DNA from: Verrucomicrobiota bacterium
GTDB taxonomy: Bacteria; Verrucomicrobiota; Verrucomicrobiia; Chthoniobacterales; UBA10450
Reading direction: 5' to 3'
Length of the DNA stretch: 9,563 nt
Assembly (NCBI GenBank): GCA_003218345.1
Contig: QHNF01000005.1
Coordinates: 1 to 9,563 of the forward strand
Both the position numbers and the translations under genes were made by a program. This document shows positions 1 through 6,267 of this stretch, one piece after another. The notes under the pieces were generated by a model. The model was not told where the DNA came from. It worked only from the letters and a program-made list of their open reading frames with translations, and searched no databases. Numbering within the stretch: position 1 is the first letter of the stretch; the number at the start of each line of letters is the position of its first letter.

Positions 1-13
1 AGATAATGCGCGC

Positions 14-223
14 ATGGCTGAGCATGTTTACAAGAAAATTGAGGTGGTTGGTTCCTCGTCGAATGGATTCGAGGAGGCCATAAAAAATGCGCTGGCACGC
101 GCCGAGAAGACCGTCCACAACATGCGCTGGTTTGAGGTGACCGAGACCCGCGGATATATCGAGGATGGTAAAGTCGGCCACTGGCAGGTGACAGTGAAGA
201 TCGGCTTCACACTCGCAGAGTGA
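14..223 (+). CDS. Dodecin family flavin-binding protein
   Basis: A complete 69-residue protein, the usual dodecin length. Dodecins form hollow dodecamers in the cytosol that bind flavins (FMN, riboflavin or lumichrome) in stacked pairs. They are thought to store flavin or to quench its photochemistry. Visible features are the N-terminal strand with KKIEVVGSS (residues 7-15), the single helix [14 protein letters not shown] (20-33), and the strand containing NMRWFEV. W39 corresponds to the flavin-stacking Trp, and Q58 in [10 protein letters not shown] to the Gln that contacts the isoalloxazine ring. The ATG at 14 is the natural family start. Only 13 bases precede it, so the promoter is mostly outside the window. 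The GATAAT at 2-7 resembles a -10 box, but at that distance it would imply an almost leaderless transcript. It converges on the small membrane protein gene that ends at 294. Family assignment is near certain; the physiological ligand is inferred. Confidence 0.95.
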   Translation: MAEHVYKKIEVVGSSSNGFEEAIKNALARAEKTVHNMRWFEVTETRGYIEDGKVGHWQVTVKIGFTLAE

Positions 224-259
224 TGTAATGTCGTCTGTGCCAGATACCGAACTCTACCG

Positions 260-281
260 GGCGCTCGTGGCGGCGAGCGCC
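260..281. terminator. GC-rich hairpin between convergent genes
   Basis: GGCGCTCG (260-267) pairs perfectly with CGAGCGCC (274-281) across a 6-base loop. It lies between the stop of dodecin (223) and the stop of the convergent membrane-protein gene (294). The position suits a bidirectional transcription terminator. Neither side has a clean run of T, so it would be a weak or Rho-assisted terminator. The structure is visible in the sequence; the function is inferred. Confidence 0.45.
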
Positions 282-293
282 TCGACAGCACCA

Positions 294-590
294 TTATTCT
301 TCCTGAGCCGCCTGGTACAGTTTGGCTGCGCCGTAGATTAAGATCGCGGGCCTCAGGGCGATGATGAGCAGCCGAAGGAGGCCGCCTACGATTCGGCCTA
401 ACGGCAACCGATTCAAAATGTATCCGGCGACGAAGGCACACATAAGGGATTGTGCTGGTTTTTCGCGCACGTAAATCTCTGTCTCGCTGAGTACGGCCTC
501 GACCTGCTCTTTCACCCAATGCACTCCGCGTTCCGGAAACTCAGCGACCACTTCAGCAGATGACTGGTCCATTTCGCTAATGATTCGCAT
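294..590 (-). CDS. Small two-helix membrane protein, YqjD/ElaB (DUF883)-like layout
   Basis: A 98-residue protein. I chose the ATG at 590 because AAGGA lies 9 bases upstream, one of the few good Shine-Dalgarno sites in the window. The frame stays open back to 770, but that part is Arg/Cys-rich and unlike protein. Residues 1-45 are a charged amphipathic helix (ERGVHWVKEQVEAVLSETE). The juxtamembrane REKPAQSL (42-49) resembles the REKP/RENP-x-QS/A motif that precedes the membrane anchor in DUF883/YqjD/ElaB proteins. Two hydrophobic segments follow, about 47-61 and 66-88, the second with small-residue spacing (GRIVGG). DUF883 proteins are inner-membrane anchored, and some bind stationary-phase ribosomes. 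Here only the layout supports that link, so the function is unknown. An ATG at 572 is an alternative start giving 92 residues. Confidence 0.6.
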   Translation of the reverse strand: MRIISEMDQSSAEVVAEFPERGVHWVKEQVEAVLSETEIYVREKPAQSLMCAFVAGYILNRLPLGRIVGGLLRLLIIALRPAILIYGAAKLYQAAQEE

Positions 591-619
591 TATGTTGCGT
601 CCTTGCGCGCATCGAGTTT

Positions 620-1531
620 TCAACGCAACGCGAGCCAAATTGAGCTGGCACCCGCGCCCGGTGGAAAATCGGCCAGTGGAGTAGGCCGCCGAAACGTGGC
701 GGCGCGGCGCGCTGTTTTGAGCGCGTAGCGAGCCATTACTTCCAACGCATGCTCGCGCAATGCAGAGCAATTGGTTGAAAGCAGGATATGGCCGTCTCGC
801 TCTGCCAGCTCCAGAGCGTCAATGAGCAACTTCTCGAAATCGTTTTCGACGCGAAACGTTTTTCCTCCGGGCGAACGCGAAAAGGTTGGTGGGTCGATGA
901 TGATTACATCAAATTTCTCGCCTTTCCGCGCCAGTCGCGGCAACACCGCCACTACATCGTCCGCGATGAACCGGTGATCTACCGTTGACAAGCTATTCAG
1001 CGCAAAATTCTCGCGTCCCCGCGCCAGCGACTTCTTCGAAAGATCGATGTTGAGAGTGGTTGCTCCTACGTATGCTGCGCTGATAGAAAAGGAGCAGGTG
1101 TAGGCAAAACAGTTCAGCAGCCGCTTGGGCGCAATGTGGCGCACGTAATGGCGATTTTCTCTTTGATCCAAGAACAAGCCTGGGGAATAGCCCACCCCGA
1201 AGTCGATCCCAAACTTTAGATGTCGCTCGGTAACGACCGTCTGTAAGTTTTCAGCCGGGTCCCCAAAGATGAGGCGAGGCGGTTCGCGCTCTTCATTCTT
1301 TCGAGGAATGAATCGCGCAAAAACGCGTGCAACCTCGAAATGAATAGCGCTTGTCCACGACTGCAATTCTTTGATGAGCCGTTCGCGGGCCAGCACCCTT
1401 TTAAATGAGATGAGGGTTTCGCGCCCAAAGCGTTCCACGCAGCCGTCCTCCATTGTGCAGAGCCGGTGCGCGTCCGTCCCCTCTGCTTGGAAATCGCGAA
1501 GTAAAGTTGCATTAATCCAGCCAGAATTCAT
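620..1531 (-). CDS. RlmI/COG1092-like class I SAM-dependent methyltransferase (probable 23S rRNA m5C type)
   Basis: A 303-residue Rossmann-fold methyltransferase. Motifs, numbered from the ATG at 1531: GLFLDQREN (119-127), the RlmI/RlmK-family signature; LNCFAYTCSFSI (139-150), the glycine-poor SAM loop; D163 (NIDLSKKS), the acidic residue for the SAM ribose; and IIIDPPTF (210-217), the catalytic DPP motif IV. RlmI-group enzymes methylate cytosine in 23S rRNA, with S-adenosylmethionine as donor. The N-terminus (1-100) is short and lacks a clear PUA RNA-binding domain, so the precise target is uncertain. The frame stays open to 1672, but codons above 1531 give an Arg-rich stretch and overlap the divergent thrB start. 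ATGs at 1570 and 1621 are alternatives, and none has a strong ribosome site. It is divergent from thrB with a 132-base spacer that could hold both promoters. Family is firm; substrate is inferred. Confidence 0.85.
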   Translation of the reverse strand: MNSGWINATLLRDFQAEGTDAHRLCTMEDGCVERFGRETLISFKRVLARERLIKELQSWTSAIHFEVARVFARFIPRKNEEREPPRLIFGDPAENLQTVVTERHLKFGIDFGVGYSPGLFLDQRENRHYVRHIAPKRLLNCFAYTCSFSISAAYVGATTLNIDLSKKSLARGRENFALNSLSTVDHRFIADDVVAVLPRLARKGEKFDVIIIDPPTFSRSPGGKTFRVENDFEKLLIDALELAERDGHILLSTNCSALREHALEVMARYALKTARRAATFRRPTPLADFPPGAGASSIWLALR

Positions 1532-1663
1532 TTTGCCAGCTGCTCTAACGGCATACTTGCGAATCGGCATCGCGCAACGGATCGGTTGCCGCTCGACTTG
1601 AGCTTGGTTACACTCCCGCATCGTAGAGCGTCGTCGCGTGCACCGGCTGCGGCGGGCTGACCT

Positions 1664-2520
1664 ATGCAACAAGTTACCGTTCGCGTTCCGGCGAGCACTT
1701 CCAATCTCGGCCCCGGCTTGGATTGTCTAGGAATCGCACTCCGCCTCTATAACGATGTGACCGTGACAAGAGGCGCAAAATCTCGTCCACAGGCTATTGC
1801 CAGTGAGGCAGCGGATTTGTTTTTTCGTCATGCACGCTGTGCACCATTCTCATTTTCCGTATCGATCACAGGAAATGTTCCCCAGTCACGCGGCTTAGGG
1901 AGCAGTGTGACAGCACGCGTCGGCATTTTCTACGCTTTGAACGCCCTAAGTGGTAACCGCCTTGATCGCTTGTCGATCTTTCAATTATGTGCCGCGGATT
2001 CACTGTGGCGCAGAGTAGCGCGAGCGTCTCGCTTGCGCGGGGCAAGCGCGACGCTTGCCCTACCTTTCAGCGCTTCGAAGTTTCGCAGCGGCTATATTTC
2101 GTCCTCTTGATTCCTGAATTGGAAATTAAAACATCGCTGGCAAGAAAAATTTTGCCTTCGAGAATTTCGCGTACCGCCGCGGTTGAAAATTGTGCAAACG
2201 CATGCGCGATTACCGCAGCGTTTGCGTCCCGGAACTACCAAAAATTACGCGGCGCATTTGGCGATCAACTTCACCAGCCATTTCGCACAAAACTGATTCC
2301 ATTCCTTCCAAGAGTGATCGCCGCGGCGGAAAAAGCTGGCGCGCTCGGCGCTTTTCTTAGCGGCAGTGGATCGACAATCTGCGCAATCACGTTGCGAGAT
2401 CGAGATCGAATCGCTGCTGCCATGAAACGCGCCGCAGGATCCACGTCTTCACGCACAATCATTGTCACTGCCGATAACCGTGGCGCTCGATTTGTCCGGT
2501 CACCGATCATCGATTCTTAG
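1664..2520 (+). pseudogene. thrB: Homoserine kinase (ThrB, GHMP family), disrupted by internal deletion, frameshift and repeat insertion
   Basis: ThrB phosphorylates homoserine with ATP in threonine synthesis. The first half (1664 to about 1996) reads as a good ThrB N-terminus: RVPASTSNLGPGLDCLG, then the GHMP ATP-binding motif SRGLGSSVTAR, up to FQLCA. The second half is intact but in another frame, from about 1996 to 2520: GFTVA, later RFEVSQRLYFVLLIPELEI, AAVENCANACA, and the GHMP C-terminal motif GAFLSGSGST. Family members normally read LCA-ELEGHPDNAAPAAF-GGFTVA at this join. Here about 15 codons are replaced by two bases, which removes the EGHPDN motif and shifts the frame. Right after GFTVA, about 19 codons come from a palindromic repeat (2015-2063). 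The combined halves would give only about 284 residues, against roughly 300-310. Neither half could work alone. The size of the deletion is inferred from family conservation. Confidence 0.87.
2015..2063. repeat. Palindromic GTAG-ended short repeat inside the thrB pseudogene
   Basis: An imperfect inverted repeat with two 22-base arms, 2015-2036 and 2042-2063. The arms match at 19 of 22 positions and enclose a 5-base loop (GCGGG). The ends are GTAG and CTAC. The core is GAGCGTCTCGCTTGC against GCAAGCGCGACGCTTGC. It has no counterpart in ThrB proteins, so it looks like an inserted REP/MITE-type unit. It is open in the C-terminal frame (SSASVSLARGKRDACP). The left arm matches the outer end of the element at 8880-9025 at about 15 of 18 positions, which indicates one repeat family. 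Confidence 0.8.
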
Positions 2521-2546
2521 TCGCAATCGCTAATCGCTATCGCTTC

Positions 2547-3737
2547 ATGGGCCGCCGACTGGAAAATTTAGAACAGTTTGGGATAGACGTCGTGCTAGAA
2601 CGCCGTCACGGCGTCCGTGCGTTGGTTTTACGGGGAATCCTTTACGCGCTTTCGTTCGCTTACGACCGTCTCGTGCAACTCCGTCTTTATTTCTATCGCA
2701 AGAGAATCTTCCGCGAGCGCGCGCTTGGCTGTCTCGTCATCAGCGTCGGCAACCTGACTGTGGGTGGCACCGGCAAAACGCCGATCGTGGAAAAATTTGC
2801 TCGAGCCTTGCAAGCAGGTGGGCGTCGGGTTGCAATTCTGAGTCGTGGTTACAAGAGCATGCCCCGCAAACGAGGCTGGCTGGACCGGCTGCGCAGAGGA
2901 GACGCCGATCCTCCACGGATTGTGTCCGACGGCAAATCGCTGCTGTTGGATTCGCGCACTGCGGGCGATGAGCCTTACATGCTAGCGCACAATTTGAAGG
3001 ACGTGATCGTGCTTGTGGATAAAGATCGCGTTAAGAGCGGTCTTTTAGCGATCGACAAATGGAAGGTCGATACGCTTCTGCTGGACGATGGGTTGCAGTA
3101 TTTGCACCTCAAACACCGGTTGGACATCGTGCTGGTGGATCGGCAAGCGCCCTTTGGCAATGAGTTCCTCCTTCCCCGCGGCACGCTGCGTGAGGCGCCG
3201 CGAAATCTGCGCCGGGCCAGTTATATTTTCATCACGAAAAATACTGGCGAATCGAATGACGCGCTGGTGAAACGCATCCGTCGCTACAATCGTACTGCCG
3301 AGATCATCGAATGCGCGCACAGGCCGCTTTACCTCCAGAATGTTTTTACCGGCGAACGTTTGCCACTGGAGCGTTTGCGTGGCGCTTTCATCGGCTCGAT
3401 TAGCGCCATCGCCGCGCCGGAAAGTTTCGAAGGCGCTTTGGAAAAGCTCGGCGCGCATGTCGATCTGACCAAGCGCTACATCGATCACCATTACTACACC
3501 GAGGCGGAACTAACTAGCTTCATCAATCGTTGCATCCGCCGCGATTTGGCCATGATTGTGACTACCGAAAAAGACGCCGTGCGCATGCCGCGTTTGCCGG
3601 AAGCAGAAATGAAAGTGCCGATTTATTTCATGCGAGTAGAAATTGAAATCCTTAGCGGCCACGAAAGTTGGGAGCATTGCGTCGCTCGAATTTGCAAACC
3701 GCAACCGATGCTCTCGCCCGAGCGCTTCTTCGCCTGA
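2547..3737 (+). CDS. lpxK: Tetraacyldisaccharide 4'-kinase LpxK (lipid A synthesis)
   Basis: LpxK phosphorylates the 4' position of tetraacyldisaccharide 1-phosphate at the cytosolic face of the inner membrane, giving lipid IVA. The 396-residue protein carries the family signatures: an N-terminal hydrophobic/amphipathic anchor (about 25-50), Walker [14 protein letters not shown] (67-79), LSRGY (98-102), AGDEPYML (139-146), LLLDDGLQY (177-185), [10 protein letters not shown] (209-218), DHHYYT (313-318) and [10 protein letters not shown] (339-348). It is longer than the common 320-350 residues because of an N-terminal extension (residues 1-60). I kept the ATG at 2547 because the extension reads as plausible protein. 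It begins 26 bases after the thrB pseudogene, so it could once have shared a transcript with thrB. There is no clear ribosome site. It shows the host makes lipid A. It appears intact. Confidence 0.95.
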   Translation: MGRRLENLEQFGIDVVLERRHGVRALVLRGILYALSFAYDRLVQLRLYFYRKRIFRERALGCLVISVGNLTVGGTGKTPIVEKFARALQAGGRRVAILSRGYKSMPRKRGWLDRLRRGDADPPRIVSDGKSLLLDSRTAGDEPYMLAHNLKDVIVLVDKDRVKSGLLAIDKWKVDTLLLDDGLQYLHLKHRLDIVLVDRQAPFGNEFLLPRGTLREAPRNLRRASYIFITKNTGESNDALVKRIRRYNRTAEIIECAHRPLYLQNVFTGERLPLERLRGAFIGSISAIAAPESFEGALEKLGAHVDLTKRYIDHHYYTEAELTSFINRCIRRDLAMIVTTEKDAVRMPRLPEAEMKVPIYFMRVEIEILSGHESWEHCVARICKPQPMLSPERFFA

Positions 3738-3795
3738 CTCCCTGCCCAATTCGACGTTGGCTGCCTGCAACGCCACAGCCTTGCGGAAGCGCACT

Positions 3796-3816
3796 GGACG
3801 TTGAACGTTGGACATT
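3796..3816 (+). repeat. Three tandem heptamers G(G/A)AC(G/A)TT
   Basis: GGACGTT (3796-3802), GAACGTT (3803-3809) and GGACATT (3810-3816) are three degenerate head-to-tail 7-mers in the spacer before the LigD-type gene, ending 10 bases before its ATG. Related CGACGTTGG lies at about 3752. They resemble the short heptad repeats scattered in many Verrucomicrobia, Planctomycetes and cyanobacterial genomes. No function is shown. Confidence 0.5.
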
Positions 3817-3826
3817 CGCTTTCACC

Positions 3827-4744
3827 ATGCCCAATAAAGCTGAATTAAAGGTCGCAGATCGCAAGATTCAGGTATCGAATCTCGACAAGGTACTTTATCC
3901 GAAAGTCGGATTCACCAAGGGGCAGGTGATCGATTATTACATCCGAATTGCGCCAGTCCTCTTGCCGCACCTGAAGGATCGGCCACTCACGATGAAGCGC
4001 TATCCCGATGGCGTCGAAGGCGAATTTTTCTACGAAAAGAACTGTCCGACGCACCGGCCGAAATGGGTACAAACGGCAAAGGTATGGAGCGAAGGCAATC
4101 AGCGGATCATGGACTACTGCCTCGTCAACGATCTGCCCACGCTCGTGTGGGCCGCGAACCTCGCTGATCTCGAACTCCACACCTCGCTTTCGCGTAAAAA
4201 CAAGATAGAACGCCCGACCATGATGGTGTTCGATCTCGATCCGGGCGCCCCGGCCGACATTATTCAATGCTGCCAGGTCGGCCTTTGGCTCCGTGACCTC
4301 TTTGGCGAGATGAAAATGAAATCGTTCGCCAAAACCAGCGGCTCAAAAGGTCTGCAAGTTTATGTGCCGCTGAATACAGCGGTCACTTACGACCAGACGA
4401 AAGATTTGTCGCGCGCATTAGCCCAATACCTCGAACGGGAGCATATCCATCTTGTCACCTCGAATATGTCCAAAGCCATGCGCAAGGGGAAAGTGTTCGT
4501 CGATTGGAGCCAGAATGACGAACACAAAACCACGATTTGCGTCTATTCGCTCCGCGCCAAGGTCGAACCGACTGTTTCCACGCCGGTCACTTGGGATGAA
4601 GTTGAGAACTGTCTGAAAAAGAAAAAGGCAGACCTCCTGAAATTTCGCACCGATCAGGTCCTCGCCCGCGTGGACAAGCTGGGTGACCTCTTTGGCCCGG
4701 TCGAAAAACTAAAACAGAAACTGCCGAAGAAGTGGAAAGTGTGA
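3827..4744 (+). CDS. Stand-alone LigD-type polymerase/primase domain (NHEJ, AEP superfamily)
   Basis: A 305-residue archaeo-eukaryotic-primase-fold protein matching the polymerase domain of bacterial LigD, which adds nucleotides (often ribonucleotides) at Ku-bound breaks during non-homologous end joining. Motifs from the ATG at 3827: KRYPDGVEGEFFYEK (57-71, nucleotide and 5'-phosphate region), LELHTSLSR (115-123), MVFDLDPG (133-140) with the metal-binding D136 and D138, TSGSKGLQVYVPL (170-182), and GKVFVDWSQN (221-230) with the third carboxylate D226. All catalytic residues are present. The length equals one PolDom, so the ligase and 3'-phosphoesterase domains of full LigD are absent. I chose 3827 because the frame extends back to 3668 but overlaps lpxK there and encodes repeat-derived sequence. 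No Ku or ligase gene lies in the window, so partners must be elsewhere. Confidence 0.9.
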   Translation: MPNKAELKVADRKIQVSNLDKVLYPKVGFTKGQVIDYYIRIAPVLLPHLKDRPLTMKRYPDGVEGEFFYEKNCPTHRPKWVQTAKVWSEGNQRIMDYCLVNDLPTLVWAANLADLELHTSLSRKNKIERPTMMVFDLDPGAPADIIQCCQVGLWLRDLFGEMKMKSFAKTSGSKGLQVYVPLNTAVTYDQTKDLSRALAQYLEREHIHLVTSNMSKAMRKGKVFVDWSQNDEHKTTICVYSLRAKVEPTVSTPVTWDEVENCLKKKKADLLKFRTDQVLARVDKLGDLFGPVEKLKQKLPKKWKV

Positions 4745-4772
4745 TGTACTTATCAGACAAAGATTATAGAGC

Positions 4773-5027
4773 ATGAACAATCACGTATGGTTTGATGCGA
4801 TCGGTTGGGCGGGAGCTGCCGCTCTTCTTGTCGCTTATGCGATGGTTTCGTCCAGGAAATTGGAAGGAAACTCAAACGCTTATCAGTGTCTTAATATCAT
4901 CGGCAGCCTTCTCCTGGCCGTAAACACAGTCTTTTACAGAGCATATCCTTCGTCTTTCGTGAACATGATTTGGATAGGAATAGCTGTTTTCTCGATCGCA
5001 GCGAGAAAGCGAGCTCCTTCTCGTTAG
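4773..5027 (+). CDS. Small CBU_0592-like integral membrane protein
   Basis: An 84-residue protein that is almost entirely membrane. Hydrophobic segments lie at about 8-25 (AIGWAGAAALLVAYAMVS), 40-57 (LNIIGSLLLAVNTVFY) and 62-79 (FVNMIWIGIAVFSIAA), with a basic C-terminal tail (RKRAPSR). The pattern GWxGAxxLLxAY...LEGNSxxYQxLNxxGSxxLxxNTxxxxAxPS...N.xWxxI is the CBU_0592-like family, which has no known function. It starts 28 bases after the LigD-type gene and ends 32 bases before the first cupin, so co-transcription is possible. The start is the first ATG in the frame, and the length suits the family. Topology suggests an inner-membrane protein, inferred from hydrophobicity only. Confidence 0.8.
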   Translation: MNNHVWFDAIGWAGAAALLVAYAMVSSRKLEGNSNAYQCLNIIGSLLLAVNTVFYRAYPSSFVNMIWIGIAVFSIAARKRAPSR

Positions 5028-5059
5028 ATTGCTGCGAAGGTGATCAGCCATTATTCCGT

Positions 5060-5560
5060 ATGCGAAAAGTAAATTTGAAGGATATCCCCGAGCAGGAGCG
5101 AAAATCGCCGAAAGGAAAGTTTGAGCGAGCATCTAAGAATATTTCGATTGCCCTCGGCCGCGAACCGGAGTCGCTCGATTTGGCGAAACGGCATCCGTTT
5201 GATCTCACGCTGGTAAGAATTCCGAAGGGTAAAACGCTTTGTCCATATCATGCGCACTCGGCTGAAACGGAGCTTTACCTGGTTGTCTCGGGGCACGGCA
5301 GCGTTCGCGATAAATATGGGATAACTGAAGTTGGGCCGGGCGACGCGTTTTTCTTTCAACCGGGCGAAGCGCATCAGCTTTCCAACGCCGGTGATGAAGA
5401 GTTCGCTTATTACGTGATTGCCGATAATCCGCGCAGCGGCGGCGCAACCGGCGATTCCTGTTACTATCCCGATAGCGGCAAATGGGCGGTTGTGAAAGAC
5501 GGACTCGAGGAAGTAATACTGAAAGGGAACGAGACTGACTATTTTGATGGCGAAGAATAA
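5060..5560 (+). CDS. Cupin-domain protein, copy 1 of a tandem pair
   Basis: A 166-residue single-domain cupin. Cupin motif 1 is PYHAHSAETELYLVVSGHG (62-80), giving likely metal ligands H64, H66 and E71. Motif 2 is GDAFFFQPGEAHQLSN (94-109), giving H105. The metal site is therefore complete and the fold is a small beta-barrel. The flanking sequences KRHPFDL, YYPDSGKW and ETDYFDGEE are shared with copy 2 and are not typical of a characterised enzyme, so substrate and reaction are unknown. I chose the ATG at 5060 because copy 2 begins at the same residue (M-x-KVNL); the frame is open to 4970 but that part overlaps the previous gene. By hand count, 76 of the first 124 residues are identical to copy 2 without gaps. 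A cytosolic location is likely, since there is no signal peptide. Confidence 0.88.
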   Translation: MRKVNLKDIPEQERKSPKGKFERASKNISIALGREPESLDLAKRHPFDLTLVRIPKGKTLCPYHAHSAETELYLVVSGHGSVRDKYGITEVGPGDAFFFQPGEAHQLSNAGDEEFAYYVIADNPRSGGATGDSCYYPDSGKWAVVKDGLEEVILKGNETDYFDGEE

Positions 5561-5564
5561 GTGA

Positions 5565-5675
5565 TTGTCATGCCGAGCGAAAGTCTTGCCCTGACCGAAG
5601 TCGAATGGGACGAGACATCTCTTGTCATTTCGAAGAGCGCAGCAAAAGATTCCTCCACTTCGGTCGGAATGACAA
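5565..5675. repeat. TGTCAT...ATGACA inverted-repeat element, copy A
   Basis: Starts with TTGTCATGCCGA (5565-5576) and ends with TCGGAATGACAA (5664-5675), which are inverted copies with one mismatch. A second internal TTGTCATTTCGA (5622-5633) also pairs with the right end, so the unit looks like an element nested in, or partly duplicated from, a copy of itself. It begins 5 bases after the stop of cupin copy 1. Its right edge runs into AAAGGG, 5 bases before the ATG of cupin copy 2, so it helps form that ribosome site. The family resembles the widespread TGTCAT-ended small repeats of many bacterial genomes. Confidence 0.75.
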
Positions 5676-5684
5676 AGGGCTGAA

Positions 5685-6173
5685 ATGCATAAGGTAAATC
5701 TAAATGAGATCAAAGAAGAGCCGTGGCAATCGCCGGGCGGGAAGTATGCCGTGTCCTTCAAGGGAATTTCGGAAGCGCTTGGGCGCGATCCCAATTCGCT
5801 CGATTTATCTAAGCGTCACCCATTCGATCTTGAATGGAATGGTGTCCCTCCCGGAAAGCGCAATTTCCCTTATCACGCGCACTCGGCACAATGGGAGCTT
5901 TATCTCGTCGTGAGCGGCAAAGGCACGGTGCGTCACAAGAATGGCACAACGGAAGTCAATTCCGGCGACGCATTCATTTTTGGACCTGACGAGCCGCATC
6001 AACTGATCAATTCTGGTCAGGAAGATCTCGTTTTTTACGTGATCGCGGATAATCCAATTGGCGAATCCGCTTACTACCCGGACAGCGGGAAGTGGAAAGT
6101 CAACAAATCGTCAGCGGCGGATCGCGTCGTTGTGAAGGGGGAAGAAACCGATTATTTCGACGGCGAAGAATGA
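5685..6173 (+). CDS. Cupin-domain protein, copy 2 of a tandem pair
   Basis: A 162-residue paralogue of the preceding cupin, collinear with it to residue 124 (ADNP). Ligands are conserved at the same positions: H64, H66 and E71 in PYHAHSAQWELYLVVSGKG, and H105 in GDAFIFGPDEPHQLIN. It differs by a shorter loop after ADNP (copy 1 carries RSGGATGDSC) and a different segment before the common ending ETDYFDGEE. The start has AAAGGG 5 bases upstream, contributed at the edge of the repeat at 5565-5675. Divergence is concentrated in residues 11-30 and 51-60, where substrate-pocket or lid residues may sit, so the two copies may have specialised. The substrate is unknown. It is probably a metal-binding cytosolic protein. 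Confidence 0.88.
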   Translation: MHKVNLNEIKEEPWQSPGGKYAVSFKGISEALGRDPNSLDLSKRHPFDLEWNGVPPGKRNFPYHAHSAQWELYLVVSGKGTVRHKNGTTEVNSGDAFIFGPDEPHQLINSGQEDLVFYVIADNPIGESAYYPDSGKWKVNKSSAADRVVVKGEETDYFDGEE

Positions 6174-6177
6174 GCGA

Positions 6178-6260
6178 TTGTCATGTCGAGGGAGTCAAGA
6201 CTTCTCTCGCCGCCTGGAAGAGTCGGCAAGAGATTCCTCCACTTCGGGTCGGAATGACAA
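6178..6260. repeat. TGTCAT...ATGACA inverted-repeat element, copy B
   Basis: TTGTCATGTCGA (6178-6189) and TCGGAATGACAA (6249-6260) form the inverted ends. It begins 5 bases after the stop of cupin copy 2, the same place as copy A after cupin copy 1. It shares with copy A the run AGATTCCTCCACTTCGG (A copy AAGATTCCTCC...) and the edge GGAATGACAAAGGGC. It is shorter and lacks the extra internal TTGTCAT. The shared placement says the repeat was duplicated together with the cupin gene. Confidence 0.75.
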
Positions 6261-6267
6261 AGGGCCG

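Noticed and set aside
28..519. 163-codon minus-strand frame antisense to dodecin
   Set aside because: Arg/Pro/Ser-rich shadow of the dodecin gene and of the small membrane protein; no family resemblance.
1532..1672. N-terminal extension of the RlmI-like methyltransferase up to 1672
   Set aside because: Arg/Cys-rich, overlaps the divergent thrB start, and is not needed for the fold. A PUA-like domain is not recognisable in it.
2015..2063. The thrB hairpin as a transcription terminator or CRISPR-like unit
   Set aside because: It is inside coding sequence with no T-run, occurs once here without regular spacing, and its ends match another dispersed repeat.
1987..2520. Second half of thrB as an independent gene starting at ATG 1987
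   Set aside because: The ATG lies in sequence that encodes the end of the first half in the other frame, and the product lacks the ATP-binding half of a GHMP kinase. A broken gene explains it better.
3668..3826. N-terminal extension of the LigD-type protein
   Set aside because: It overlaps the end of lpxK and translates the heptamer repeat; homologous domains start close to the ATG at 3827.
5051..5794. 247-codon minus-strand open frame opposite cupin copy 1
   Set aside because: Mirrors the codon pattern of the plus-strand cupin and runs through the repeat; the cupin has full family motifs, so this is a shadow.
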